DNA of 64,000 nucleotides from Flavobacterium cerinum (GCF_004028155.1 NZ_SBII01000005.1:186001-250000); one strand, 5' to 3'. Counted from the first letter of the stretch, positions 17,475 through 24,369 are shown. Program-made: numbers and translations. Notes: generated by a model from the sequence alone, not told the origin.

Positions 17475-17506
17475 CAAATATATAGGCAACCGTTTGATTG
17501 CGCAAA
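17475..17506 (-). promoter_or_regulatory. Promoter of the ArsR-SRPBCC operon
   Basis: On the minus strand TTTG (17506-17503), a 20-nt spacer and TATATTTG (17482-17475): a full consensus match. The spacer contains GGTTGCCTA, close to a partner TAGGCAACC on the other strand, and may overlap the repressor site. Confidence 0.75.
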
Positions 17507-17530
17507 TAAATTAACAGTTTTTTAGTTTCA

Positions 17531-17596
17531 TAGCCCCGATAGAGCCGATATCCTCGCAGCGAAGCGCAGAGATAAAGGCGATAGCGGGAACAGCTT
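17531..17596. ncRNA. Structured RNA-like hairpin element upstream of recG
   Basis: The element starts TAGCCCCGATAGAGCC and ends GATAGCGGGAACAGCTT. The outer arms CCCG/CGGG and GCC/GGC pair, and the mismatches between them are mainly G-A or A-G pairs, as in tandem sheared GA motifs. A small inner hairpin (CGC AGCGAA GCG) caps it. I recall similar intergenic elements recurring in Flavobacteriia, possibly the Flavo-1 motif described by comparative genomics, but I cannot verify this without a covariance-model search. It lies in the 206-bp gap between arsR and recG; either strand could be the RNA. Confidence 0.4.
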
Positions 17597-17655
17597 CAAA
17601 TTTTGGATAGTTACTTCTGCTTTCTTACCTTCGTAGTCCTAACGTAAAAGCCTGA

Positions 17656-19755
17656 ATGAATAACCTACTCGAAACTCCTATTGAATACCTTAAAGGTGTT
17701 GGACCTGCGCGCGGCGAACTGCTGCGTAAGGAGTTAGGCATTCATAAATACGGCAACCTCATTAACCTCTTCCCTAACCGTTATATTGACCGTACCCGTT
17801 ATTACCGCATTAACGAACTGATGAACAGCAGTTCTGAGGTTCAGGTAGTGGGAAAAGTAATCAATATTAAGACCGTGGGCGACAAACGAACCCGCATGGT
17901 GGCTACGTTTACCGATGGTACGGGCGAAATGGAACTGGTTTGGTTCCAGGGGCAGAAATGGATACGTGAGAATTTAAAGCTCAATACCCCTTATGTGATC
18001 TTTGGTAAATGCACGTCGTTTAATGGTGTGTTCAATATGGCGCATCCTGAGATGGAACTCCTTGCTGAACATGAGCAGAGCCTCCGCAGTGCGATGCAGC
18101 CTATTTACCCAAGTACCGAAAAGCTAACACAGCGCGGTATTACCAATAAGGTGGTTAACAAGATCATGCAGCAGTTATTTTTAGAGACGCAGGCGTTGTT
18201 TACCGAAACCCTGCCGGGGTATTTGATAAAAGACCTGAACCTGATCCCTAAAAATGCGGCCCTGTTCAATGTACATTTCCCGAAAAGCCAGGAATTGCTG
18301 GCACGGGCGCAGTTCAGGCTAAAGTTTGAAGAGCTGTTCTTTATCCAGCTGCAGTTAATTACCAAGAACCTTATCCGTAAGCATAAGATAAAAGGCCACC
18401 CGTTTGATAAGGTAGGCGATTACTTTACCAATTTCTACCAGAACCACCTTCCGTTTGAATTGACGGGTGCCCAAAAAAGGGTGCTGAAAGAGATCCGGAA
18501 TGATATGGGTCAGCCCGCGCAAATGAACCGTTTGTTACAGGGAGACGTAGGTTCGGGGAAAACGATAGTGGCATTAATGAGTATGCTGTTAGCACTCGAT
18601 AACGGCTTTCAGGCGTGTTTGATGGCGCCTACCGAGATCCTGGCGAATCAGCATTTTATAGGACTTTCGGAATTAGCTAAACCGTTAAATATCAATATAA
18701 AGATACTTACGGGTTCAACTAAGACTTCAGAACGAAAAATTATACATGAGGCACTGGAAAGCGGTGAACTTCATATTATTATAGGAACGCACGCACTACT
18801 GGAAGACAAGGTGCAGTTCAAGAATTTAGGGCTTGCCATTATTGACGAGCAGCACCGTTTTGGTGTGGAACAGCGCAGTAAGCTGTGGCGTAAAAATGAT
18901 ATTCCGCCGCACGTACTGGTAATGACCGCTACCCCTATTCCGCGGACGCTTGCCATGAGCTTGTATGGCGATCTGGATATCTCTGTTATAGACGAGCTTC
19001 CGCCGGGGCGTAAACCGATACAGACGGTACACTGTTATGACAGCAACCGCCTAAAGGTTTGGAAATTCCTTAAGGATGAGATTGCCAAAGGACGCCAGAT
19101 CTATATTGTGTACCCGCTGATACAGGAAAGCGAAAAGATGGACTATAAAGACCTGATGGATGGCTACGAGAGTATCTCTCGCGATTTCCCGTTGCCCGAA
19201 TATAGTGTGAGCATTGTACACGGTAAGATGAAACCAAGCGAAAAGGACAGCGAAATGACCCGTTTTGCTGCCGGAAAGACCAACCTGATGGTGGCCACTA
19301 CTGTAATTGAGGTAGGTGTTAACGTACCTAATGCCAGTGTGATGGTAATAGAAAGTGCCGAACGCTTTGGGCTTTCGCAGCTACACCAGTTACGCGGACG
19401 TGTGGGCCGTGGTGCCGACCAGAGCTACTGTATTATGATGACAAGCCACAAGCTGAGCAGCGATAGCAAAACACGACTGGAAACGATGGTGCGAACCAAT
19501 GATGGTTTTGAGATTGCCGAAGTTGACCTTAAACTGCGCGGCCCGGGCGATATTATGGGTACGCAGCAAAGCGGTGTACTAAACCTGCAGATTGCCGACC
19601 TGGTGCGTGACCGCGATATACTTATGCTGGCACGCGAACATGCGGTACAGCTTCTTAAAGATGATGCTCCAATGGAAAAACCGGAGCACGCTGCCTTACG
19701 CCATGCTTTTATTGAAATGAGTAAGAAGAAGAATATTTGGAATTATATTTCTTAG
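17656..19755 (+). CDS. recG: ATP-dependent DNA helicase RecG
   Basis: The 699-residue protein matches RecG along its length. It has a wedge/OB domain at the N-terminus (PIEYLKGVGPARGELL, then VVGKVINIKTVGDKRTRM near 65). The SF2 helicase core follows: GDVGSGKT near 298, a DEQH box (IIDEQHRFGVEQRSK) near 398, MTATPIPRT near 427 and QLHQLRGRVGRG near 577. The C-terminus has GDIMGTQQSG. It remodels stalled forks and branch-migrates Holliday junctions. Base composition of this gene is visibly more GC-rich than its AT-rich neighbours, but the fit to the family is complete. No clear terminator follows. Confidence 0.97.
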   Translation: MNNLLETPIEYLKGVGPARGELLRKELGIHKYGNLINLFPNRYIDRTRYYRINELMNSSSEVQVVGKVINIKTVGDKRTRMVATFTDGTGEMELVWFQGQKWIRENLKLNTPYVIFGKCTSFNGVFNMAHPEMELLAEHEQSLRSAMQPIYPSTEKLTQRGITNKVVNKIMQQLFLETQALFTETLPGYLIKDLNLIPKNAALFNVHFPKSQELLARAQFRLKFEELFFIQLQLITKNLIRKHKIKGHPFDKVGDYFTNFYQNHLPFELTGAQKRVLKEIRNDMGQPAQMNRLLQGDVGSGKTIVALMSMLLALDNGFQACLMAPTEILANQHFIGLSELAKPLNINIKILTGSTKTSERKIIHEALESGELHIIIGTHALLEDKVQFKNLGLAIIDEQHRFGVEQRSKLWRKNDIPPHVLVMTATPIPRTLAMSLYGDLDISVIDELPPGRKPIQTVHCYDSNRLKVWKFLKDEIAKGRQIYIVYPLIQESEKMDYKDLMDGYESISRDFPLPEYSVSIVHGKMKPSEKDSEMTRFAAGKTNLMVATTVIEVGVNVPNASVMVIESAERFGLSQLHQLRGRVGRGADQSYCIMMTSHKLSSDSKTRLETMVRTNDGFEIAEVDLKLRGPGDIMGTQQSGVLNLQIADLVRDRDILMLAREHAVQLLKDDAPMEKPEHAALRHAFIEMSKKKNIWNYIS

Positions 19756-19945
19756 AGTATATCAATTATGAAGTTTTAAAATGATAAAGACTGTACGTAA
19801 GTATGGTCTTATTGTTATTTGTACTAAATGTATTTATACTTGTTGCTTAAAATCAGGTAATTATACGTGATTTAAATTCAAATTAATTTTGAATACTTGT
19901 TATTCCTTATAATGAGAAATATTAATTTGAAATAATAATTTAATA

Positions 19946-20092
19946 ATGGCAAAAAAAGATAGTTCAATAAAAATTTCATTAACAGATTTTCTTGATTTTA
20001 TTAATAGATCTGGAGGCACTAAAATGACAAAAGTTAAACAGGTAAAAAACAGAGCTAAATATCATCCAGCATCAGATTTTTATAAGCCATAA
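19946..20092 (+). pseudogene. Truncated remnant (48 codons) of a conserved hypothetical gene
   Basis: The ATG at 19946 opens a frame MAKKDSSIKISLTDFLDFI... that runs through TKMTKVKQVKNRAKYHPASD and FYKP to a TAA at 20090. I recall proteins that start with the same layout (a short LTDF..FI segment, TKV..VKNR, then Y.PA.DFYKPLRE) but continue for 100 or more residues. Here the reading stops right after FYKP, so this looks like the 5' end of such a gene cut short, though a real microprotein is possible. It lies in a gene-poor stretch with other remnants. Function unknown. Confidence 0.45.
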
Positions 20093-20208
20093 CAGCTGCT
20101 AGAGTAAAAATTCTTTTCATAAGTAAAGTGTAGGTTATTATTGATTATTAATACAATAATAAAGAATATTTCTTAGAAGACGAATAATTTTTACTTTTTA
20201 AAAAAAAA

Positions 20209-20239
20209 CTGCAACCTATATTTTAAATATAGATTGCAG
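20209..20239 (-). terminator. Strong minus-strand hairpin with T-run, no gene in front
   Basis: CTGCAACCTATATTT (20209-20223) pairs with 20225-20239 with one mismatch; on the minus strand it is followed by nine T. No convincing minus-strand gene lies between here and 20574, so it may end a small RNA or be a relic. Confidence 0.55.
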
Positions 20240-20547
20240 CCTGCCCCCACAGCATAATTTCTACTCTCTAGAAATATAATGTCAATATTAGGGAATTTGA
20301 ATTTGATGTTGTCACAAAACAATGCCAAATGAGTTATAAAATTCTACAATTTTAAGTCTTATGGATTTAAAAGCTTAAAAAAGGGGATTATTTTGAGTAT
20401 TTAGAAAGGCGCCTAATTAAAAGAGTTAGTATTCTTAGTTTTTGTGAACTACCCAGCTGATTAACGAATAGTATAGCGCCAACGTTTAGAAAATCTCCAT
20501 TATAATTCTTGAGATTGAATTAGAATATCTTTTCTTTATTTTCAAAT

Positions 20548-20567
20548 CGTATACATTTTCGTATACA
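20548..20567. repeat. Direct repeat CGTATACA x2, 12-bp period
   Basis: CGTATACA at 20548-20555 and 20560-20567 are separated by TTTT; each contains the palindrome GTATAC. It adjoins the tRNA-His fragment and its terminator. It could be a protein-binding or recombinase arm site. Confidence 0.45.
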
Positions 20568-20573
20568 ATAAAA

Positions 20574-20599
20574 AAAGCCTCTCATTACTGAGAGGCTTT
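20574..20599 (-). terminator. Terminator behind the tRNA-His fragment
   Basis: An 11-bp stem AAAGCCTCTCA / TGAGAGGCTTT with a TTAC loop; on the minus strand it is followed by seven T, the layout expected for a tRNA transcript end. Confidence 0.75.
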
Positions 20600-20607
20600 A
20601 AAATCAG

Positions 20608-20660
20608 GGTGAATGAGGGGTCTCGAACCCCCGACCTTCAGAACCACAATCCGACGCTCT
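20608..20660 (-). pseudogene. tRNA-His(GTG) 3' fragment, probable integration footprint
   Basis: Read on the minus strand from 20660: GAGC-G (end of the D arm and nt 26), anticodon stem TCGGA/TCTGA with loop TTGTGGT (anticodon GTG at 20647-20645), a 5-nt variable loop, T arm GGGGG-TTCGAGA-CCCCT, and the 3' acceptor strand CATTCAC plus discriminator C. The matching 5' acceptor strand GTGAATG is absent. The sequence just upstream (to 20681) only weakly recalls a 5' half: it has TAGCT but lacks the D-loop GG. A clean 3' half with its terminator and a foreign 5' half is what a tRNA-targeting integrative element leaves behind. Confidence 0.7.
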
Positions 20661-20797
20661 TGTTCTTAAAGCTATGATCAATTTTTTTTTAATTTTACTA
20701 CTTAAAAGTTGCTGTAATATTCGTTATCATTTGTGATATATGTTTGATTCTTAGATCAAAATATTGAATATTTTGTTAATGATTATACTTCTCAGAA

Positions 20798-21235
20798 TTA
20801 GTTTAGTTTGAAATCCCTTTTAGTTTTAGGTATATAATCTGGGTTAACATTTTCATTTTTCATTAAATAATGATAAACATTTTGGTTCCCTACTGTAATA
20901 ACATATGCATTAACAAATTCCCAACCAATGCTGCTCATATAGTTTAAAGCATCAATAACAGAGTTAAAAAGTATTTTTTTCCCATTTCTATCTCTTATCT
21001 TTTTATCTTCAAAATATGTAGCATCCTGCCCATAATCAATTTCTAAATCCACATCCGGACTCAAAAATTTAGACGTTGCCATTAATAAACAATATTTTAC
21101 TGGATAATTTAGGCTATCTCTTGGACTATATGTAGCCATAGCTTTTTTCTTATCTAATATTTTCTGCCTCTCTTCTTTTGTTTGTGAATAAGAAAAGGCT
21201 GAGATAGCAAGCATAATAAGTAATAGTTTTTTCAT
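20798..21235 (-). CDS. Small secreted protein of unknown function
   Basis: The protein is 145 residues with a short Sec signal peptide (MKKLLLIMLAISAFSYSQ, cleavage near residue 18). The mature part contains a charged stretch (KEERQKILDKKKAMA) and, near residue 95, DALNYMSSIGWEFVNAYV followed by YHYLMKNE. This arrangement is common in small Bacteroidota secreted proteins that report on a larger predicted fold, but I cannot name a family. It lies alone between the tRNA fragment and the XRE regulator, inside the accessory region, and base use is very AT-rich. Confidence 0.7.
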   Translation of the reverse strand: MKKLLLIMLAISAFSYSQTKEERQKILDKKKAMATYSPRDSLNYPVKYCLLMATSKFLSPDVDLEIDYGQDATYFEDKKIRDRNGKKILFNSVIDALNYMSSIGWEFVNAYVITVGNQNVYHYLMKNENVNPDYIPKTKRDFKLN

Positions 21236-21381
21236 TCTTTATCCTTTAATATTTAAGCTTAGTCCTATGCAAGTATAATCTCTATTCTTAGATATTTAGA
21301 ATTTATAACACTTCTTTCTATCCTAATTAATTTAAAAATTATTATTCCTAAATTATTAAAAATCTTTATAGATAATAACTT

Positions 21382-21609
21382 TTAAAGAGATCCAAACAAA
21401 TCTTTAATTGAGACATTAAGAAGACTTGCTATCTTTTTGAGATTGAGTACTGAAGTATTTACAACACCTCTTTCTATCCTACTGATTTGAGAAATTTCCA
21501 TACCTAAATCAGCAGAAAGTTGGGCTTGGGTATAGCCTTTTTCGGTTCTGATTTTTTTAATCTTTTGACCTAAGGCTTTTAAAAATAATATGTCTTCGTT
21601 ATTTTTCAC
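21382..21609 (-). CDS. XRE family helix-turn-helix regulator
   Basis: I start it at a GTG at 21609, giving 75 residues (VKNNEDILFLKALGQKIKKI...), because the longer frame needs a TTG inside the divergent gene and covers the promoter region. The Cro/C1-type HTH spans about residues 13-68: KIKKIRTEKGYTQAQLSADL, then EISQISRIERGVVNTSVLNL. There is no other domain, as in small self-regulating phage- or island-type repressors. It faces the membrane methyltransferase gene across a 32-bp palindrome that is its most likely operator. Confidence 0.85.
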   Translation of the reverse strand: MKNNEDILFLKALGQKIKKIRTEKGYTQAQLSADLGMEISQISRIERGVVNTSVLNLKKIASLLNVSIKDLFGSL

Positions 21610-21634
21610 ACTCAAAATTGCGAATTGATATAGG

Positions 21635-21666
21635 ATATTATGTAGGCAAATTTGCCTATATAATAT
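21635..21666. promoter_or_regulatory. 32-bp operator-like palindrome between divergent genes
   Basis: The arms ATATTATGTAGGCAAA (21635-21650) and TTTGCCTATATAATAT (21651-21666) are complementary except for one base; the central 16 bp TAGGCAAATTTGCCTA are perfect. The TTTG at 21651-21654 sits 20 nt before TACTTTTA (21675-21682), a -33/-7 pair for the plus-strand gene. The mirror TTTG on the minus strand could serve as -33 for the XRE gene. A repressor bound here would block both promoters. Confidence 0.65.
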
Positions 21667-21686
21667 TTTAATTCTACTTTTAGCAT

Positions 21687-22202
21687 ATGATTGCAAGACA
21701 TTTTAAGGTTGTAAGAAGAAGATTAGATAATCTCATTTACTCATTAGTAGTATCTGTGGGAGTTTTCTATGTATTTCCTTACTTTTTTATAATGCTGCAA
21801 CATCAATGGGGCATTCCTGTTTTTAAGCACGATGCATTGCCTGTTCTGGATATTATCATAGCAGATGTTGGGCTTATGCTCGCCATTTGGTGCATTGCTA
21901 TTATGGTGGTATATAAAAAAGGTGCGCTGTTATCGTTTGAGGGTTCGCAAAACTTTATGTGTAAAGGTCCGTACCGGTTTGTCCTCCACCCTATGCTGCT
22001 TTCTATGCATATTATTCTGTTTGGTGAGATCGTGTTCTTACAGTCGCCTTTCCTATTGATCTGGCTTGTGGTTTGGGCGCGGTTCTCGCACCTGTATGTG
22101 GTTCATTTTAAGGAGCCGTTCCTTATGGGTATTTACGGTAAAGCCTATACCGATCATTGGAAGAAAACAGCGCGGTGGCTGCCGGGAGTTTGGTGGTTGT
22201 AG
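21687..22202 (+). CDS. Isoprenylcysteine/phospholipid methyltransferase-like membrane protein
   Basis: The 171-residue protein has three or four hydrophobic segments (about 17-37, 55-75, 103-130) and the signature CKGPYRFVLHPMLLSMHII near 92-110. This is the SAM-binding GPYRxVRHPM motif of the ICMT/PEMT-like methyltransferases. The terminal part (FKEPFLMGIYGKAYTDHWK) has the conserved E..L...YG..Y block of the family. It probably methylates a lipid or a prenylated molecule; the substrate is unknown. It is divergent from an XRE regulator and its stop codon lies 2 bp before the first unit of the palindromic repeat array. Confidence 0.82.
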   Translation: MIARHFKVVRRRLDNLIYSLVVSVGVFYVFPYFFIMLQHQWGIPVFKHDALPVLDIIIADVGLMLAIWCIAIMVVYKKGALLSFEGSQNFMCKGPYRFVLHPMLLSMHIILFGEIVFLQSPFLLIWLVVWARFSHLYVVHFKEPFLMGIYGKAYTDHWKKTARWLPGVWWL

Positions 22203-22204
22203 TT

Positions 22205-22976
22205 CTTCGACAGGCTCAGGGTGACACAAAATAAACAGTCATGCTGAGCTTGTCGAAGTAGGGTGTTTATTTTATTGGGAGTACCCTTCGACAAGCTCAG
22301 GGTGACAGGACGGTTTTTCATCGCAAATAGGAATATCTGAAATAAATAGTCATACTGAGCCTGTCGAAGTGGGCTGTTTATCTTGTTGTGAAGCCCTTCG
22401 GCAAGCTCAGGGTGACAGGACGGTGTGTGATGGTGTTTACGGATATATGAAAATAAACAGTCATACTGAGCTTGTCGAAGTAGGCTGTTTATTTTGTTGT
22501 GATTAGCTCAGGGTGACAATGGGAATGCGCTTCGACAGGCTCAGCGTGACAGAACGGTGCATAATGATGTTTACGTATATGAGAATAAACAGTCATGCTG
22601 AGCCTGTCGAAGTGGGCTGTTTATTTTGTTGTGAGTACCCTACAACAGGCTCAGCGTGACAGGACAGTTTTTCATCGCAAATAGGAATATCTGAAATAAA
22701 TAGTCATACCGAGCTTGTCGAAGTAGACGTTTATTTTGTTGTGAAGCCCTTCGACAAGCTCAGGGTGACAGGACGGTGCATAATGATATTTACGTATATG
22801 AGAATAAACAGTCATACTGAGCCTGTCGAAGTGGGCTGTTTATTTTTGTTGGGAGTACCCTTCAGCAAGCTCAGCATGACAATTGGAATGCGCTTCGACA
22901 GGCTCAGCGTGACAGGACAGTTTTTCATCGCAAATAGGAATATCTGAAATAAACAGTCATGCTGAGCCTGTCGAAA
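22205..22976. repeat. Palindromic repeat array 1, left part (16 half-sites)
   Basis: About 21-bp half-sites alternate in orientation. Right arms (CTTCGACARGCTCAG then SGTGAC) start at 22205, 22286, 22396, 22530, 22640 (degenerate), 22749, 22860 (degenerate) and 22893, with a truncated one at 22505. Left arms (GTCAYRCTGAGC then YTGTCGAAG) start at 22238, 22349, 22460, 22592, 22703, 22811 and 22956. A left arm, a loop of about 24 nt (GGCTGTTTATTTTGTTGTGA plus GCC or GTA) and a right arm form a long hairpin. The flanks AATAAACAG and CTGTTTATT around each left arm allow an alternative hairpin. Confidence 0.9.
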
Positions 22977-22984
22977 TAGGCTGT

Positions 22985-23284
22985 TTATTTCCCGAATTGT
23001 GTGTGGTTTTTTGAGAAGGCTATTAGCTTATCCCAATCCTCATTAATCAGGGCTTCTTTTTTGCGTCTGCTCCATCCCTTAATCTTCTTTTCTATTGCTA
23101 TTGCTTCATTTGGATCGGTAAACATTTCGACCCACATTAGCTCTACCGGACGTCTCGTATATGTATATGCCGAATGGGAAAGTCCTTCATTGTGCTGCAT
23201 TACACGTTGGTCAATGTTATTTGTTATCCCTGTGTAATAGCTGCCATCCGAGCATTTTAGTATGTATACGTAGAAAAGTTTCAC
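22985..23284 (-). CDS. Single-domain GIY-YIG endonuclease (UvrC/UPF0213-like)
   Basis: This 99-residue protein has a GTG start at 23284. The GIY-YIG motif parts are visible: YVYIL at residues 5-9, YYTGIT at 16-21, an Arg and His in DQRVMQHNEG (about 25-34) and the metal-binding Glu in AIAIEKKIKGWSRRKKEALI near 62-81. Free-standing domains of this type nick or cut DNA; cellular roles are mostly unknown. It is flanked on both sides by the palindromic repeats, and its TAA lies in the AAATAAACAG flank of the left arm. A -7 box at 23299-23306 suggests it is expressed. Confidence 0.9.
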   Translation of the reverse strand: MKLFYVYILKCSDGSYYTGITNNIDQRVMQHNEGLSHSAYTYTRRPVELMWVEMFTDPNEAIAIEKKIKGWSRRKKEALINEDWDKLIAFSKNHTQFGK

Positions 23285-23298
23285 TATTGTTGTTTTTT

Positions 23299-23306
23299 CA
23301 AATATA
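23299..23306 (-). promoter_or_regulatory. -7 element of the GIY-YIG gene
   Basis: TATATTTG on the minus strand lies 14 nt before the GTG and inside the repeat-bounded interval; no good -33 TTTG is seen. Confidence 0.55.
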
Positions 23307-23332
23307 GTAAATGAGTTTTAATTTAGAATGCG

Positions 23333-23641
23333 CTTCGACAGACTCAGCGCGACACAAAATAAACAGTCATACTGAGCTTGTCGAAGTGGGCTGTTTATTT
23401 TGTTGTGAGTGCCCTTCGACAAGCTCAGGGTGACGAAATGCGCTTCGACAGGCTCAGCGTGACAGGACGGTGCATGATGTGTTTACGGATATATGAAAAT
23501 AAATAGTCATACTGAGCCTGTCGAAGTAGGCTGTTTATTTTGTTGTGAAGCCCTTTGACAAGCTCAGGGTGACAGGACGGTGTGTGATGGTGTTTACGGA
23601 TTATGAGAATAAACTGTCCACTTCGACAGGCTTAGGGTTAC
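23333..23641. repeat. Palindromic repeat array 1, right part (7 half-sites)
   Basis: Right arms start at 23333, 23414, 23443, 23553 (one mismatch) and 23621 (diverged at the end); left arms start at 23366 and 23506. The spacer after the arm at 23443 and that after 23553 are the same GGACGGTG...TTTACGGAT type seen in the left part. Confidence 0.88.
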
Positions 23642-23655
23642 GTGAAAATCATAAA

Positions 23656-23680
23656 AAAAGCCACTCAATAAGTGGCTTTT
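23656..23680 (-). terminator. Terminator of the Cys-rich lipoprotein pair
   Basis: A 10-bp stem AAAAGCCACT / AGTGGCTTTT with a CAATA loop; on the minus strand it is followed by further T, 23 bp past the stop of the lipoprotein gene. Confidence 0.8.
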
Positions 23681-23702
23681 CGTGCTTATGTTATTAACTA
23701 AT

Positions 23703-24269
23703 TTATTTTCCGACACCTATGCTTTTAAGATAAGCAAACACACGGGCAAAACTGGTTTCGACAGTTGATATCTTTTTGCAGTCGCCACTACAAGAGCTGC
23801 AAACACAGCCATTGGTTGCACTCGCCTGGCAGCCCGTGTCACTGGCACATGATACAGATGTGCATGTGCACGTGCTCCCCTGCATTAAATACATTCCGCT
23901 TCCGGCTCCACCAAAGGGTTTAAGAACAGATGTGGCGCTTACGACTCCATTATCACTCCTGCCAGTCACTACATATATTGCTGTCCCGTTTTCGGAAGTG
24001 CCACCTAAAATCTGAACATTACTGAAAGTTGTATCTTCAGGAAGGTTATGTTTATATTTCCAATAACCCACCAGCAATGCCTGATTTATAGGCGTGAAAT
24101 TTCCGTCATTTCCTAAATAGCCGATAGTAGCGTTATCTATTACAGGTGACGGAGTCATGTCTGATTTTAGCTTTATCGTTTCTTTTTCGTCACTGTTTTC
24201 AGAGCAGGCATAGAAAATACCTGCAAAAAGCACTAAGCTTAATACTGCTTTAATAATATTTTTTTTCAT
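23703..24269 (-). CDS. Cys-rich lipoprotein, tandem copy A
   Basis: The 188-residue protein has a lipoprotein signal with lipobox FYAC (Cys22). The mature part has a conserved block (SDMTPSPVIDNATIGY), a Gly/Ser middle and a segment with eight cysteines spaced CxC-x4-C-x5-C-x7-C-x-C-x2-C-x3-C between about residues 132 and 165. It ends with a helix-like tail FAYLKSIGVGK. It is a close paralogue of the next gene upstream, with near-identical ends and a diverged middle. The spacing suggests four disulfides or a metal site in an exported domain. I recall similar Cys-rich tails in other Flavobacteriia but no function. Confidence 0.82.
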   Translation of the reverse strand: MKKNIIKAVLSLVLFAGIFYACSENSDEKETIKLKSDMTPSPVIDNATIGYLGNDGNFTPINQALLVGYWKYKHNLPEDTTFSNVQILGGTSENGTAIYVVTGRSDNGVVSATSVLKPFGGAGSGMYLMQGSTCTCTSVSCASDTGCQASATNGCVCSSCSGDCKKISTVETSFARVFAYLKSIGVGK

Positions 24270-24325
24270 ATCGAATTGATTTAATTTAATATTTTTATGA
24301 AATCCTAATTTATTTTATATAGAAG

Positions 24326-24355
24326 TCAGGAACCGCTTATTTGAGTGGTTCCTGA
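24326..24355 (-). terminator. Hairpin between the two Cys-rich lipoprotein genes
   Basis: TCAGGAACC (24326-24334) pairs with GGTTCCTGA (24347-24355), with weaker inner pairs. It lies 15 bp past the stop of copy B and lacks a T-run on the minus strand, so it may attenuate rather than stop readthrough into copy A. Confidence 0.5.
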
Positions 24356-24369
24356 TATTTTTATAGTAA

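Larger units (their letters stand above)
22956..23353. mobile_element. Candidate GIY-YIG cassette bounded by inverted repeat arms
   Basis: A left arm (22956-22976) and a right arm (23333-23353) face each other, as in the short hairpins of the array. Instead of the usual loop the interval holds a GIY-YIG nuclease gene with its own promoter. The right boundary AATGCG-CTTCGACA recurs at four other right arms in the two arrays (22530, 22893, 23443, 25379), as expected if those are gene-less copies of this unit. Mobility is inference; no target-site duplication was identified. Confidence 0.4.

Noticed and set aside
17656..19755. recG as horizontally acquired because of higher GC
   Set aside because: The gene is full-length with all family motifs and the context is a normal core gene; GC difference alone is weak evidence.
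20390..20530. Possible minus-strand protein remnant (ending LIRRLSKYSK)
   Set aside because: An open stretch of about 43 codons without a start codon or family resemblance; it can arise by chance in AT-rich DNA.
22741..22947. 68-codon plus-strand reading frame
   Set aside because: It is a translation of the palindromic repeats in series (FDKLRVTG, HTEPVEV), and the same kind of frame recurs at 25362-25595. No sign of selection as protein.
22205..23641. CRISPR array
   Set aside because: The repeats alternate in orientation, the intervals recur in two sequence types instead of being unique spacers, spacing is irregular and there are no cas genes.
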